Part shown: positions 28,312-36,848 of the stretch, in pieces
How the letters are laid out: every line of letters starts with the position of its first letter
Numbering within the stretch: position 1 is the stretch's first letter
Assembly (NCBI GenBank): GCA_029817715.1
Contig: JARUPY010000292.1
Span: 2,869,001 to 2,933,000, forward strand
DNA length: 64,000 nt
Source: Melastoma dodecandrum
Taxonomy: Eukaryota; Streptophyta; Magnoliopsida; Myrtales; Melastomataceae
Reading direction: 5' to 3'
Translations under genes and position numbers: made by a program
Notes under the pieces: generated by a model
Seen by the model: the letters and a program-made list of their open reading frames with translations, nothing else
Told to the model about the DNA's origin: nothing
Databases searched by the model: none

Positions 28312-29631
28312 CTAATACCTTCTCTCCCGCGCCTCGCGCACCAAATCGGAGAAGGTTGTCAATGCTGTAAGCTGGCGTGGCGTGAAGAGCGAGGCGAAGG
28401 TCGCGAGCCCGTATTGGACTGTCCAGAAATTCCTTGGGTCATTAGGCAAATCGCCTTCAGGCTCCCATGACGGTTCAGCCTTTTTGGCGGCAGCTTCATG
28501 CTCTGGCGTTGGCGATAGGTACACACGATTGCGTTGGCCCTCGGCGACTATTGCCATCAGCCGCGCTTTCATGCGGCCAGCCGCGCCCTCGGCCTTGACA
28601 TGATCGCCGCTGATCGCGCTGCCGGTCAGGACGCACGCGAAATTTGAACCCCGCCCTGTCTTAGTTCCTCTCTTCGCCTGCTCCTCATCCGCCTTCGACA
28701 GCGTCCCCGTCTTCACCTCGAAGCACCACCCATCCGGCGCTGCCGGATCCATAACTGGCTCGACCCAGGCCTTCCGACCCTCTTTGGTCGAAAGCACGAA
28801 GGACGAGACAAGCGGCACCATCGCACCCTTGGCGGCCGGGTCGGGTGAACGAACGGTGCGGGCCCAGAGCCAAGCGATCACTGTCGCCTGCGAGCCGCCT
28901 GACATCGTCGCCTTCGGGTAGAGGTGGCCGATGCGGCGCTCCGCCTCGTCGCGCATCCACTGGCCGTAGTAGCGCACGTCCTCGGCCAGCCCCTGCGCGC
29001 CCTTCCAGGCACGAAGCTGGCCGTTGGCGGCCTCGGCGCGCGCCTTCGGGTTTACCGGCGGCCGGCCGGCGAACTTAGGCGGGATCTCGACCAAGGCCTT
29101 CGAGATCAGCACCGCGACCGGGTTTAGATCCGAGCCAAATGCCCGAAGACCCAGCCGCTGCGCTTCCAGTGGGATCGAGCCACCGCCCGAGAAGGGATCG
29201 TAGACCGGCGGCGCTTTGGTCTGCAGGTAGTCTAGGATTGCCGGGTCGTCGCCGGCCGGCGGCGGCTCCTCGCCGAGTCCCCAGGCGACCGAGCGCGCGA
29301 TCTCCCAACGGGCCTCGTTCAGGATGCGCGCGGCGTTCGAGGCTTCCCAGGGCACCAGTCGTTCGATGACTTTGTGCAGGCGCTTGCGCTCGGCCTCCTG
29401 CGCCTCCTCTCCCGGAAAACGCTCCGGCCAAGACGACGGATCATCAACGAGCTGCGCGAACAGCACCGCCCGGCATGCGGCCAATGGACGCCGCGCCCAC
29501 CACAGATGCAAGGTCGAAGGATGCCCGTGCCGGATCGACTTCTCGCGCGCCGAGGCGGCGTTAATCGCCTCCAGCGGGATCGAGACCTCAATGAGCTTCT
29601 TGCGGACCGGAGCTGCGCCAGTGCTAGGCAT
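28312..29631 (-). CDS. DUF1156 DNA adenine methyltransferase, N-terminal part (ends at frameshift)
   Basis: 439 residues starting [20 protein letters not shown]. The DUF1156 segment is intact ([30 protein letters not shown], split here only by its own variation). SAM-binding motif [20 protein letters not shown] is at 143-161, followed by [20 protein letters not shown]. The catalytic DPPY motif is missing because the frame ends at TAG (28312) just after [12 protein letters not shown] one-base deletion near 28318-28323 explains this: the next frame continues the same protein. It overlaps the last bases of the extended helicase frame. Methylation of host DNA to mark self is the presumed role. 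Confidence 0.82.
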   Translation of the reverse strand: MPSTGAAPVRKKLIEVSIPLEAINAASAREKSIRHGHPSTLHLWWARRPLAACRAVLFAQLVDDPSSWPERFPGEEAQEAERKRLHKVIERLVPWEASNAARILNEARWEIARSVAWGLGEEPPPAGDDPAILDYLQTKAPPVYDPFSGGGSIPLEAQRLGLRAFGSDLNPVAVLISKALVEIPPKFAGRPPVNPKARAEAANGQLRAWKGAQGLAEDVRYYGQWMRDEAERRIGHLYPKATMSGGSQATVIAWLWARTVRSPDPAAKGAMVPLVSSFVLSTKEGRKAWVEPVMDPAAPDGWCFEVKTGTLSKADEEQAKRGTKTGRGSNFACVLTGSAISGDHVKAEGAAGRMKARLMAIVAEGQRNRVYLSPTPEHEAAAKKAEPSWEPEGDLPNDPRNFWTVQYGLATFASLFTPRQLTALTTFSDLVREARERRY

Positions 29632-29787
29632 TCATGACCTTTGAGAACTCGTACGCGTAATGGCTGGAGCGGGTAATCCGGACGGCCTCGCCCTCCTGCA
29701 CACCGCTTCTTGCCAGGAAATTGCCAACCTGAGCCCAGGCCGGCTGACAATGTCGCTTCCCGTCGATGTCGGTCCGAACCGTGTCGC

Positions 29788-32700
29788 TCAGTGTGGCCGG
29801 CTTCCCAACGATAGCAAGTCGGCGATGTTGAACACCACGGCCGTTTCGGCGAAGCCCAGCTCTCTTTTGAAGAAGCGCCGCACATAGACAGGCTCCCGCG
29901 CGAAGCCAGCCTCGATGCGGACGATAGCTAGGATGAAGGCTTCGGCCGCATTCAACGAGGCGAGGATCTCATTCTTGGTTAAAATGACATCGCGGCCCGC
30001 TGCCTGACGCCCCTTCACCTCGATGAAGCGTAGAGGGCCGCCATTGCAGTCGCGGCTTTCAATGTCCCAACCCTTCTTATCAGCCGAGACGTCGCGCGGG
30101 TCGTGGCCGAGACCGCGCTCCGCCGCCATCACGGCCTCCATGGCGACCCGCTCGATCTCGGCGCGGGCGATCGGATCTTCGCTGAACCCGTTCGCTGTCT
30201 GATCAGGCGTCTTCGCTTGCCGGTTGCACAGAAGTCCCGCCGGGATCACGAGAGCCGCGCCCTTCAACACCGGTGGCATGGCCGAGATCTGCCGCTCGCG
30301 ATCGAGTTCGCCCTGACGCCGATGAAGCCGCTCCACGAGGCGAGACGCCGTTGCCTCCGCGTTCTGGGCGTTGACGCGCTGTTCCTTCCCGGCGCGCTCC
30401 TCCTCACGCAGGCGGGCGGCACGCGCGTCCCAGTAGTTGATCTCGCGGCTCAGCCGCGCTCGCACCTCCCGCTCGACCTTGTCGATCTCAGCGATGCGCC
30501 GGCCCCGTACTTCGGCTAGATGCTCCGGCACGACGCGGGCGACTGCGTAGCCGAGCGCCCGATCCTCGACCTGGCCGGACAGCCACGGCGCGGCAATCTG
30601 ATCCGACACGGCCTCGCGCTCCTCCGGCTTGATCGGCCGGCAATCGAGATAGGGGGCAGGCCCTCCCTCATAAGCGCTCCCGTCCTCCTTCAGGAAGATG
30701 AATTGGAGGCGCTGCGACACCGCTCGCGGTTCGCCCGACCGGACCGTGCGGGCGTCCCGAACCGTGTGTTCGAGGTAGACGAGCAGGCGCGGCTCGACGC
30801 CGTCATCGGTGTCGTCGACAAGCACGCTACCCTGGCTCAGAAGCGGCTGGAAGCGTTCGAGCACGACGTCGACGAGCGCTTCGAGGAGAGGGTGACCGGG
30901 CGCGACGAGTTCTGCCTGGGGCTGACCAGTGATGAGGGTTTTCTCGAACGTGACCCGGGCGTACCGATCTAAAATCGGGTCAGATCGGCCGATCAATCGG
31001 TCGCGCTCCTTCAGGATCGAGGGCACGCGCAGGATCTCGAAACGACCCTTCTCACGCTCAGCGATTCGGCCCCCCAGCATTGTGAAGCCCTCGCGGAAAA
31101 ACGCGCCGATAAAATGTGGCTGTAGCCGGCGCGCCTGGGCGCGCTCCATCTGCTCGCGGATGGCCGCGACCGCGTGCGGGTTCATGCCCTCCGAGGTCAG
31201 CTTCCGCTCGGCCACCAGCTTCTCGATCGACTCGACGTCGACTGCCCCGTCAACCTTCCGGAATAGTTCGGCCTTGATGTCGGATCGGTCTCCATAGCGG
31301 ATCGCATCGACCAGGAGGTCGCGGAGAGCCTGCCCTTCAAACAGCTCGCCCAAAACGTCGTAGACCTTGCCGCCGAGTGCGGCCCGTGCTTCCTCCAGCT
31401 TCTCCAGGAGCCGGCGGTAGACCTCGCCCTCCCGCGTGTTCGCGGCGCACAGGTTCCACAGGTGGCAGACTTCCGTTTGGCCAATCCGGTGGATGCGACC
31501 AAAGCGCTGCTCCAGCCGGTTCGGGTTCCAAGGAAGGTCGTAATTGACCATCAGGTGCGCGCCGCGCTGCAGGTTCACGCCCTCGCCGGCGGCGTCATTC
31601 GCGATCATCACACGTACAAGCGGATCGGAGTTGAAGGCGGCGATCGCGGCCCGACGCGCCTCGCGGGCTACACCGCCGTGGATCACTACGACGGCAGCCG
31701 GATCGCCCACCCGCGCGGTGATCTTCTGCTGCAGGTATTCGAGAGTGTCCTTCGGTTCAGTGAAGATCAGGACCTTGCGCCGAAGCCCGGTCGCAGCATC
31801 CAGCATCATCGGCTCGTCGAGTATCGACTCGAACTCACGCCACTTGGCGTCCTGTCCGGAGAGCTTCAGCCGCAGGGCCCGTTCCTCCAGATCCCTTAGG
31901 ATGACGATCTCGGCTTCAAGCTCCGCCAATGTTGCGGCCGCGGTGGCCTGATCCACGATCTGATCCTCAGCCTCCTCCGCTTCGGCGCCGGGAGCTTCAT
32001 CGTTATCGTCGGGATCGTAGCTCGGTAGTACTGGAACACGGCTGAGCGGCGCCGAGCCGCCTTGCCGCATTAGCGTCTCTTCGCGCAGCCTCTCTTCCAG
32101 CCGCTTGCGCCGGCGTTCGAGCGAACGGTGGATCGCAGCCGGCGATGAGGCAAGCCGGCGCTGCAGGATTTGTAGAGCGAAACCAACGCTAGACCGCCTC
32201 TTGTCGTCTCCGGTACGGTCCGCCCGGTTCATCTCCTCTCGGACGTAGGTTGTGACGGCTTGGTAGAGATCCGTCTCGACCGGCGAGAGGGCGTAGCTCG
32301 CCGTGTAGGCACGGCGCTCCGGGAAAAGTTTCGTGCCGTCGAAGCGGTAGAGTTCCTCCTTTGTCAGGCGCCGCATCATGTCCGATACGTCGGCCTTGTG
32401 GACACCTTCGCGGAAGCGACCCTCGAAGCGATCCGCGTCGAGCAGGCCCATGAACAGTTGGAAATCGGCCTCCTTGCCGTTATGCGGCGTTGCCGACATC
32501 AGAAGCAGGTTTCGCGTCCTGGTGCCGAGAAGCTTGCCGAGCTTGTGGCGCTGCGTCTCCTTCACCTCGCCGCCGAAGTACGACGCTGCCATGCGGTGCG
32601 CTTCGTCGCAGATGACAAGGTCCCAGTCTGGGGCGGCCTCAAGCTTGGCTTTGAGTTCATCCGAGCGAGCGGCCATATCAAGCCGCAGGATGAGGCGACC

Positions 32701-33294
32701 TTTCTCCACGAACGGGTTGCCGGTGATGGACGCCTCGATCTGGTCGCGGGTCAGGAGGTCAAAGCCGAGGCTGAACTTCTCGGCCATTTCCTCCTGCCAC
32801 TGCTCTACGAGGCTTCCTGGGGCGACGATCAGGCAGCGCTCTAAATCGCCGCGGATCAGGAGCTCTTTGATGAGAAGGCCGGCCATGATCGTCTTGCCGG
32901 CGCCGGGGTCGTCCGCCAGCAGGAAGCGCAACGGCTGTCGCGGCAGCATCTCGCCGTAAACCGCCGTGATCTGGTGAGGCAACGCCTCGATCTGAGACGC
33001 GCTGACGGCGAGGTAAGGGTCGAAAAGGTGAGCGAGGCGAACACGATACGCCTCCGATGCGAGCCGAAAGAGGCTACCATCCGCGTCGAAGGCAAATGCC
33101 CTGCCCGCCTCGACGATCTCGAAAGCTGCCTCCTCACCCCGATAGAGCAGCCGTTCCTCGACCCTGCCGTTAACGCGGAAGATCAGATTTACCGCATCCG
33201 CGCCAAAGCGTGAGACCTGTACAACCTCCGCGATGCCGGCTGGGTCGAGGCCGCGTAAGCGCGATCCGGGCCTTAGCTCATCGAACAAGATCAT
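29788..33294 (-). CDS. SNF2-type helicase with DUF3883 (DrmD-like)
   Basis: 1168 residues starting MILFDELRPGSRLRGLDPAG. An N-terminal domain seen in DISARM DrmD-type helicases (residues 5-100) precedes LLADDPGAGKTIMAGLLIKE (P-loop, 126-145), LVICDEAHRMAASYFG (DEAH), LLMSATPHNGKEADF, and helicase C-terminal motifs IANDAAGEGVNLQRGAHLMV and QRFGRIHRIGQTEV near 590. A coiled, charged segment follows (DKVEREVRARLSREINYWDARAARLREEER). The C-terminus is DUF3883 (GWDIESRDCNGGPLRFIEVKGR). The frame stops after LLSLGSRPH. In the -1 frame it runs another 50 or so coding-like codons to 29624, overlapping the methyltransferase start, so a missing base in the CCC run at 29804-29806 is likely. It heads the helicase-methyltransferase-DUF499 operon. 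Confidence 0.85.
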   Translation of the reverse strand: MILFDELRPGSRLRGLDPAGIAEVVQVSRFGADAVNLIFRVNGRVEERLLYRGEEAAFEIVEAGRAFAFDADGSLFRLASEAYRVRLAHLFDPYLAVSASQIEALPHQITAVYGEMLPRQPLRFLLADDPGAGKTIMAGLLIKELLIRGDLERCLIVAPGSLVEQWQEEMAEKFSLGFDLLTRDQIEASITGNPFVEKGRLILRLDMAARSDELKAKLEAAPDWDLVICDEAHRMAASYFGGEVKETQRHKLGKLLGTRTRNLLLMSATPHNGKEADFQLFMGLLDADRFEGRFREGVHKADVSDMMRRLTKEELYRFDGTKLFPERRAYTASYALSPVETDLYQAVTTYVREEMNRADRTGDDKRRSSVGFALQILQRRLASSPAAIHRSLERRRKRLEERLREETLMRQGGSAPLSRVPVLPSYDPDDNDEAPGAEAEEAEDQIVDQATAAATLAELEAEIVILRDLEERALRLKLSGQDAKWREFESILDEPMMLDAATGLRRKVLIFTEPKDTLEYLQQKITARVGDPAAVVVIHGGVAREARRAAIAAFNSDPLVRVMIANDAAGEGVNLQRGAHLMVNYDLPWNPNRLEQRFGRIHRIGQTEVCHLWNLCAANTREGEVYRRLLEKLEEARAALGGKVYDVLGELFEGQALRDLLVDAIRYGDRSDIKAELFRKVDGAVDVESIEKLVAERKLTSEGMNPHAVAAIREQMERAQARRLQPHFIGAFFREGFTMLGGRIAEREKGRFEILRVPSILKERDRLIGRSDPILDRYARVTFEKTLITGQPQAELVAPGHPLLEALVDVVLERFQPLLSQGSVLVDDTDDGVEPRLLVYLEHTVRDARTVRSGEPRAVSQRLQFIFLKEDGSAYEGGPAPYLDCRPIKPEEREAVSDQIAAPWLSGQVEDRALGYAVARVVPEHLAEVRGRRIAEIDKVEREVRARLSREINYWDARAARLREEERAGKEQRVNAQNAEATASRLVERLHRRQGELDRERQISAMPPVLKGAALVIPAGLLCNRQAKTPDQTANGFSEDPIARAEIERVAMEAVMAAERGLGHDPRDVSADKKGWDIESRDCNGGPLRFIEVKGRQAAGRDVILTKNEILASLNAAEAFILAIVRIEAGFAREPVYVRRFFKRELGFAETAVVFNIADLLSLGSRPH

Positions 33295-33346
33295 ACGGCC
33301 TTTTTCATCTCGAGCTCTGAATGGAGCGGTTAGGCGATCGAAGCGC

Positions 33347-33637
33347 CTAATGCGATGACGGCGGAGCCACAGCTACACGCGAATTGGCGCCCGGGCCCAG
33401 ATGCCTCATCGGGTCGACAGGGTTGCCCATTGCAGCGTCCGCAAGGTCGCCGAACTTGGCCGGGTCGAACCGCCCTGCCCGCCACTTCTGGCGGGGGCCC
33501 GGATGCTTGTAGCGGAACGACACCCCGCCCGCCGGCCTCGGTGCTCCGCCCGCCCCGGCGCGCGGCCGCTCGGCCGCCTTCTCGATGGGGTAGAGGGCCG
33601 GGTGCATCCGCGCCGTGTCGCCGGAGCTGTCCAGCAA
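33347..33637 (-). CDS. Hypothetical small protein, phage-like context
   Basis: An open frame of 96 codons from a TTG; the first ATG inside lies about 10 residues later (MHPALYPIEKAAERP). It contains GVSFRYKHPGPRQKWRAGRF and FDPAKFGDLADAAMGNPVDP, which look like real protein but match no family I know. It directly follows two other tiny minus-strand frames in tight spacing, as in phage or plasmid small-gene runs. Its reality is uncertain. Confidence 0.35.
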   Translation of the reverse strand: MLDSSGDTARMHPALYPIEKAAERPRAGAGGAPRPAGGVSFRYKHPGPRQKWRAGRFDPAKFGDLADAAMGNPVDPMRHLGPGANSRVAVAPPSSH

Positions 33638-33645
33638 GATCCCGA

Positions 33646-33810
33646 TTACCTCAGGAGGCCCGCGCTGATCATGCGCGGTCCGCCGTCAAACTCGATCCAG
33701 GCGATTGGCCCCAGGTTCTGGGCCGCTAGTACGGCGAACAGGTCGCTCAGGGCCTCGGGCAGTAGGAAGGCGACCGAGATCTCGGCCGCGTGGCGCCGCT
33801 GGGACTGCAC
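33646..33810 (-). CDS. Hypothetical small protein (54 aa), phage-like context
   Basis: Begins at GTG 33810 with VQSQRRHAAEISVAFLLPEA and ends GGPRMISAGLLR. The composition is protein-like (hydrophobic helix LLPEALSDLFAVLAAQNLG). It starts four bases after the stop of the preceding frame and ends nine bases before the next. No family is recognised. Confidence 0.38.
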   Translation of the reverse strand: MQSQRRHAAEISVAFLLPEALSDLFAVLAAQNLGPIAWIEFDGGPRMISAGLLR

Positions 33811-33813
33811 GGG

Positions 33814-33957
33814 CTACACCCCCCGGTCCACGTCCCCCCCGCGTGGGCCCCCTTCCCTATAAGGTAGCCCCTTTATAGGCTTCAGGGCCGAGGCGGGGGG
33901 CTCGTGGGTGGGTAGCGGATCCGGGCGCACGGTGAGCTGGGCGGCCTCTCGCGTCAT
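33814..33957 (-). CDS. Hypothetical small protein (47 aa), phage-like context
   Basis: Begins MTREAAQLTVRPDPLPTHEP at ATG 33957 and continues PPASALKPIKGLPYREGGPR. It is proline-rich with no domain. The ATG follows the end of a decayed frame, and the stop is next to the GTG of the following small frame. It is probably part of a remnant phage-type gene run. Confidence 0.35.
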   Translation of the reverse strand: MTREAAQLTVRPDPLPTHEPPASALKPIKGLPYREGGPRGGDVDRGV

Positions 33958-33971
33958 ACCGTGAGCGCCCT

Positions 33972-34560
33972 TCACCTCGCCGCCCGGCACAGCACGATGC
34001 CGTCGCGGAACCGCCCGGCCTCGGCCTCGAGCTTCGCGACTGCCCACGGCGCGACACGGCCCCAGCTGGTGGCAGCGGAAAGTCCGAAATCACGTCGAGA
34101 AGACGCGGGCCTTCCACCTCGTGCCTCAGAAACCGGAGCTGCCCGGCCGCCTGGAGGATCAGCGCCTCGGCGACCTACCAGCGGAGGATCTCGGCCCAGG
34201 GGTCAAGCGCGCTGGGGGCAGCGGAGGCGATAGGCGCCCGACCTTCCGGCCGGACAGCGCACCGCCTTGCAACTCGCAGTGAGCAGCCCGGACAACTGCG
34301 GTAGGCGACGAATTGCCGGCCCTCAGCCTTGATGTCTATCCCATCCCGCTGCGCTGCCCATACGAGTGCTCTTGTTCTTCCGCGGCGGCCGGAACCTTGT
34401 AGGTCTGCGACGGCATAGGCTCCGACGCCCGGTTGATCGGTGCGACCTTGAGGGCCTCGCCTCGTCCTAGCGGGCGAAAGGCGTAGGCCCGAAGACAGCC
34501 GCTAACCTCGGCGGCGCGTTTGGCGCTGCCGGGCTACATCAGCCCCTCCCTAAATCGTTC
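33972..34560 (-). pseudogene. Decayed small-gene remnants
   Basis: Reading the minus strand shows protein-like pieces without intact starts. One reads AEVSGCLRAYAFRPLGRGEALK and ends GQRSGMG. Another reads DIKAEGRQFVAYRSCPGCSL and DPWAEILRW, then a TAG, then VAEALILQAAGQLRFLRHEV. After a frame change it continues SWGRVAPWAVAKLEAEAGRF to a TGA at 33972. In-frame stops and a frame change mark at least one broken gene. The style suggests old prophage or plasmid genes. Confidence 0.4.
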
Positions 34561-34587
34561 AAGGCGCCCGCCATCACTGACTTAATG

Positions 34588-34678
34588 GAGATATAATAAA
34601 AACGCTTATACGGTAACGGTTTAGCGGACGCCTAGTCGACTGGTTCTGGCTGAAGATAGCGATGAGATATAATAAAAA
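34588..34678. repeat. Pair of AT-rich 15-bp direct repeats upstream region
   Basis: GAGATATAATAAAAA occurs at 34588-34602 and again at 34664-34678, 76 bp apart, in the most AT-rich part of the island. It lies within 300 bp of the 3' end of the XRE regulator gene. Such pairs can be operators or promoter -10 elements. No gene is evident between 34560 and 34854. Confidence 0.6.
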
Positions 34679-34854
34679 TGGTGGGACAAGAGTAGCTTAA
34701 CTTATGCTTATCCGATTTTCGCCCAGAATAGGCTTCCAGCTAGAGGTCTGCGACGCCTCTCACGTGCGCGCGCGCGAGGGCTCAGACAAAGCTAATATGA
34801 TGGGCGCTTCTATTGCCAATCTATTGAATGCTTGTACGCAAGCACCGCGGTGCC

Positions 34855-35142
34855 TTAGCTCGTCTTCGAGCCTTTAGAGGCTGAATTCGGCTTTCGACCC
34901 GCACGCAAAGGCGCGGGAGCGTCGACGTCGGCCTCCGGCACGATGAAGAAGGCTGAGACGGGAGCATCAAGGACGGCGGCCAGCGCTTCCAGCGTATCAA
35001 CCGTCGTGTTTTCCCGGCCGCGCTCGATGCGGCCGATGTAGCTCGGCTCCCGCTCTGCCAGCAGGCCGAGCGCCTCCTGACTCAGGTTCTTCGCCACCCG
35101 CAGCCGTCGCAGGTTCCAGGCAACTAAGGCGCGCGCTCTCAT
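34855..35142 (-). CDS. XRE-family transcriptional regulator
   Basis: A 95-residue single-domain repressor. The helix-turn-helix spans residues 8-65: NLRRLRVAKNLSQEALGLLA, then EPSYIGRIERGRENTTVDTL and EALAAVLDAPVSAFF. A short disordered tail follows (RAGRKPNSASKGSKTS). It resembles the small HTH regulators of restriction or defence islands and prophages. The ATG at 35142 begins MRARALVAW. It lies upstream of the defence operons on the same strand, at the right margin of the island, and may control them. Confidence 0.82.
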   Translation of the reverse strand: MRARALVAWNLRRLRVAKNLSQEALGLLAEREPSYIGRIERGRENTTVDTLEALAAVLDAPVSAFFIVPEADVDAPAPLRAGRKPNSASKGSKTS

Positions 35143-35539
35143 TGCCGCCAGAAGCGCGTCGCTTGCCGCGCAACAATCCAGGCAATATAAGTCTATAATT
35201 AGCGGATTACGCCACTTCGATCACGATCATCCAGATGAGAGTTGGATCCGTGCAGATCGCCAGCACCGAGAGAGCCGGGGGGCTGGGGGCGGCGCCGGAG
35301 GGGCCGTAGTGGGCCTAGGGCGGTCCAGGGCGGCCGCCGCGTCAGCGGCCGGTAGGTAGGGGGCCTGCCGTACCGCCCGCAGCCCTCGGACGCGCTTTGC
35401 CGCCGCACCGGCCGGTTCAGCCCGGCGTCGTCAGGGTGCCGCAACGCCACCCTGGCCGACCCGATCGAGACCCAGGCCGCGGTATCCGGTCTGCACCCCT
35501 GCCCTATCGATACAGCCGCCATCAGGAAGGATGATCCGC
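35143..35539. other. Intergenic region at the right margin of the island
   Basis: About 390 bp with no recognisable gene. It separates the minus-strand XRE gene from the plus-strand ADP-ribosylglycohydrolase and should carry both promoters. An AT-rich stretch (TATAAGTCTATAATTA) lies next to the XRE start. I found no tRNA copy matching the relic at 10.15 kb. Confidence 0.4.
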
Positions 35540-36445
35540 ATGCCCACGCTACTCGAAGATCGCGCGCATGGCGCCTTGCTCGGCCTCGCTGTTGGCGATG
35601 CCCTCGGGGCGACACTCGAGTTCGAGCCCCGCGACGTCCACCCACTGCACACCGGGATGCTCGGTGGTGGCCCCTTCGATTTGGAGCCCGGCCAGTGGAC
35701 CGACGACACCAGCATGGCGCTGGCGCTGGCCGAGAGCCTGATTGCGCACCCGGATTTCGATCCCGTCGACCTGATGCGCCGCTTCACAGCCTGGATGCAG
35801 GACGGCGCCTACTCCTGCACCGGCACCTGCTTCGACATCGGTAACATCACGCGGCAGGCGCTGCACCACTTTCAGCGGACTGGCGACCCGTTCGCGGGCT
35901 CGGAGGCGCCCGATACCGCCGGCAACGGCTCGCTCATGCGGGTCGCGCCAGTGGCCCTGCGGGCGCTTGAGGACGATGCCCTTGCCGCGCGGATCGCCCG
36001 GGACCAAAGCCGTACCACTCACGCGGCCGCCGAGGCGGTCGAGGCCTGCGACCTGTTCGTGCGGATCCTGCGCGAGGCGATCAGAGGTGGCGGCAAGGCA
36101 GCGCTGCGCCCCCGATCTTGGGACGGCGCGCCCAAAGTGAATGCTATCGCTACCGGTGCTTGGCGCGGGAAGCCGCGCGCGCAGATCCGCTCCACCGGCT
36201 ACGTGATTGATACCCTTGAGGCGGCGCTCTGGTGCACGGACCAGGCGGCGAGCTTCGAGGAGTCGCTGGTGCTGGCCGTCAACTTAGCGGGCGACGCCGA
36301 CACTGTGGGCGCGGTGACCGGTCAGGTCGCCGGCGCGGTGTTCGGGGCGTCGGCGATCCCGCAGCGATGGCTCGAGCCCCTAGCCTGGCGCAGCCGGCTG
36401 GAGGCTCTCGCCACGCAACTCACTCATCTCGGCGGCCCCTCATAA
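35540..36445 (+). CDS. ADP-ribosylglycohydrolase family protein
   Basis: A 301-residue enzyme of the DraG/ARH family, which removes ADP-ribose from proteins or small molecules using two Mg ions. Motifs are GALLGLAVGDALGATLEF near the N-terminus, GQWTDDTSMALALAESL (metal-binding DD), AGNGSLMRVAPVAL, and the C-terminal metal site NLAGDADTVGAVTGQVAGA. I chose the second ATG (35540, MPTLLEDRAHG) because AGGAAGG lies 9 bp upstream; the ATG at 35531 is too close to it. No partner ADP-ribosyltransferase is visible. Its position beside a defence island makes a phage-conflict role possible but unproven. Confidence 0.88.
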   Translation: MPTLLEDRAHGALLGLAVGDALGATLEFEPRDVHPLHTGMLGGGPFDLEPGQWTDDTSMALALAESLIAHPDFDPVDLMRRFTAWMQDGAYSCTGTCFDIGNITRQALHHFQRTGDPFAGSEAPDTAGNGSLMRVAPVALRALEDDALAARIARDQSRTTHAAAEAVEACDLFVRILREAIRGGGKAALRPRSWDGAPKVNAIATGAWRGKPRAQIRSTGYVIDTLEAALWCTDQAASFEESLVLAVNLAGDADTVGAVTGQVAGAVFGASAIPQRWLEPLAWRSRLEALATQLTHLGGPS

Positions 36446-36848
36446 GGATCCGTTGCGGCGAAAGCGGCCGTCAGCGCTGCCACCCGCACCGCAGGTGGGG
36501 CTCCGGGACGCCTATCGGCCGAAATCTGACGCTGGTACGCGTAATGATGGGCTGCTTCCGAACCTTCACATACCTACGGAAGGTCCGCTTACCGGTGATC
36601 TGATCGACCCTGAATGACCGAAGGTGGCCGGTAGCAGACAGACTGCTATCAGGTTCGGGAGTGTGGAAGCAGACATCCCGCGCGGCACGGAGCGCGGATC
36701 GAATCCTGTCCTGGGCCACGAGGCAACGGTCGGACGGGCTAGACCGCGGCGGATGCGTCGCCGGCAACGCTGACAGAGACTTACACGGCCTGTACGGTGC
36801 GCCGCATGCGAACGGGCCATCGTGGTCCTCGGGCGAGCGGTTAAGCCG
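36446..36848. other. Intergenic region before the KaiC-like gene
   Basis: About 400 bp without a convincing gene. It contains several short inverted repeats, for example TAGCAG/CTGCTA at 36632-36648. Promoters for the kaiC-kinase operon should lie here. Confidence 0.4.

Noticed and set aside
13216..33294. A complete DISARM system
   Set aside because: No drmB-like DUF1998 protein separate from druE, no drmA or drmC was seen. The DUF1998 helicase is DruE-sized and pairs with druH.
10205..35142. An integrase for the island
   Set aside because: Only the IS3 transposase is present; no tyrosine or serine recombinase was found.
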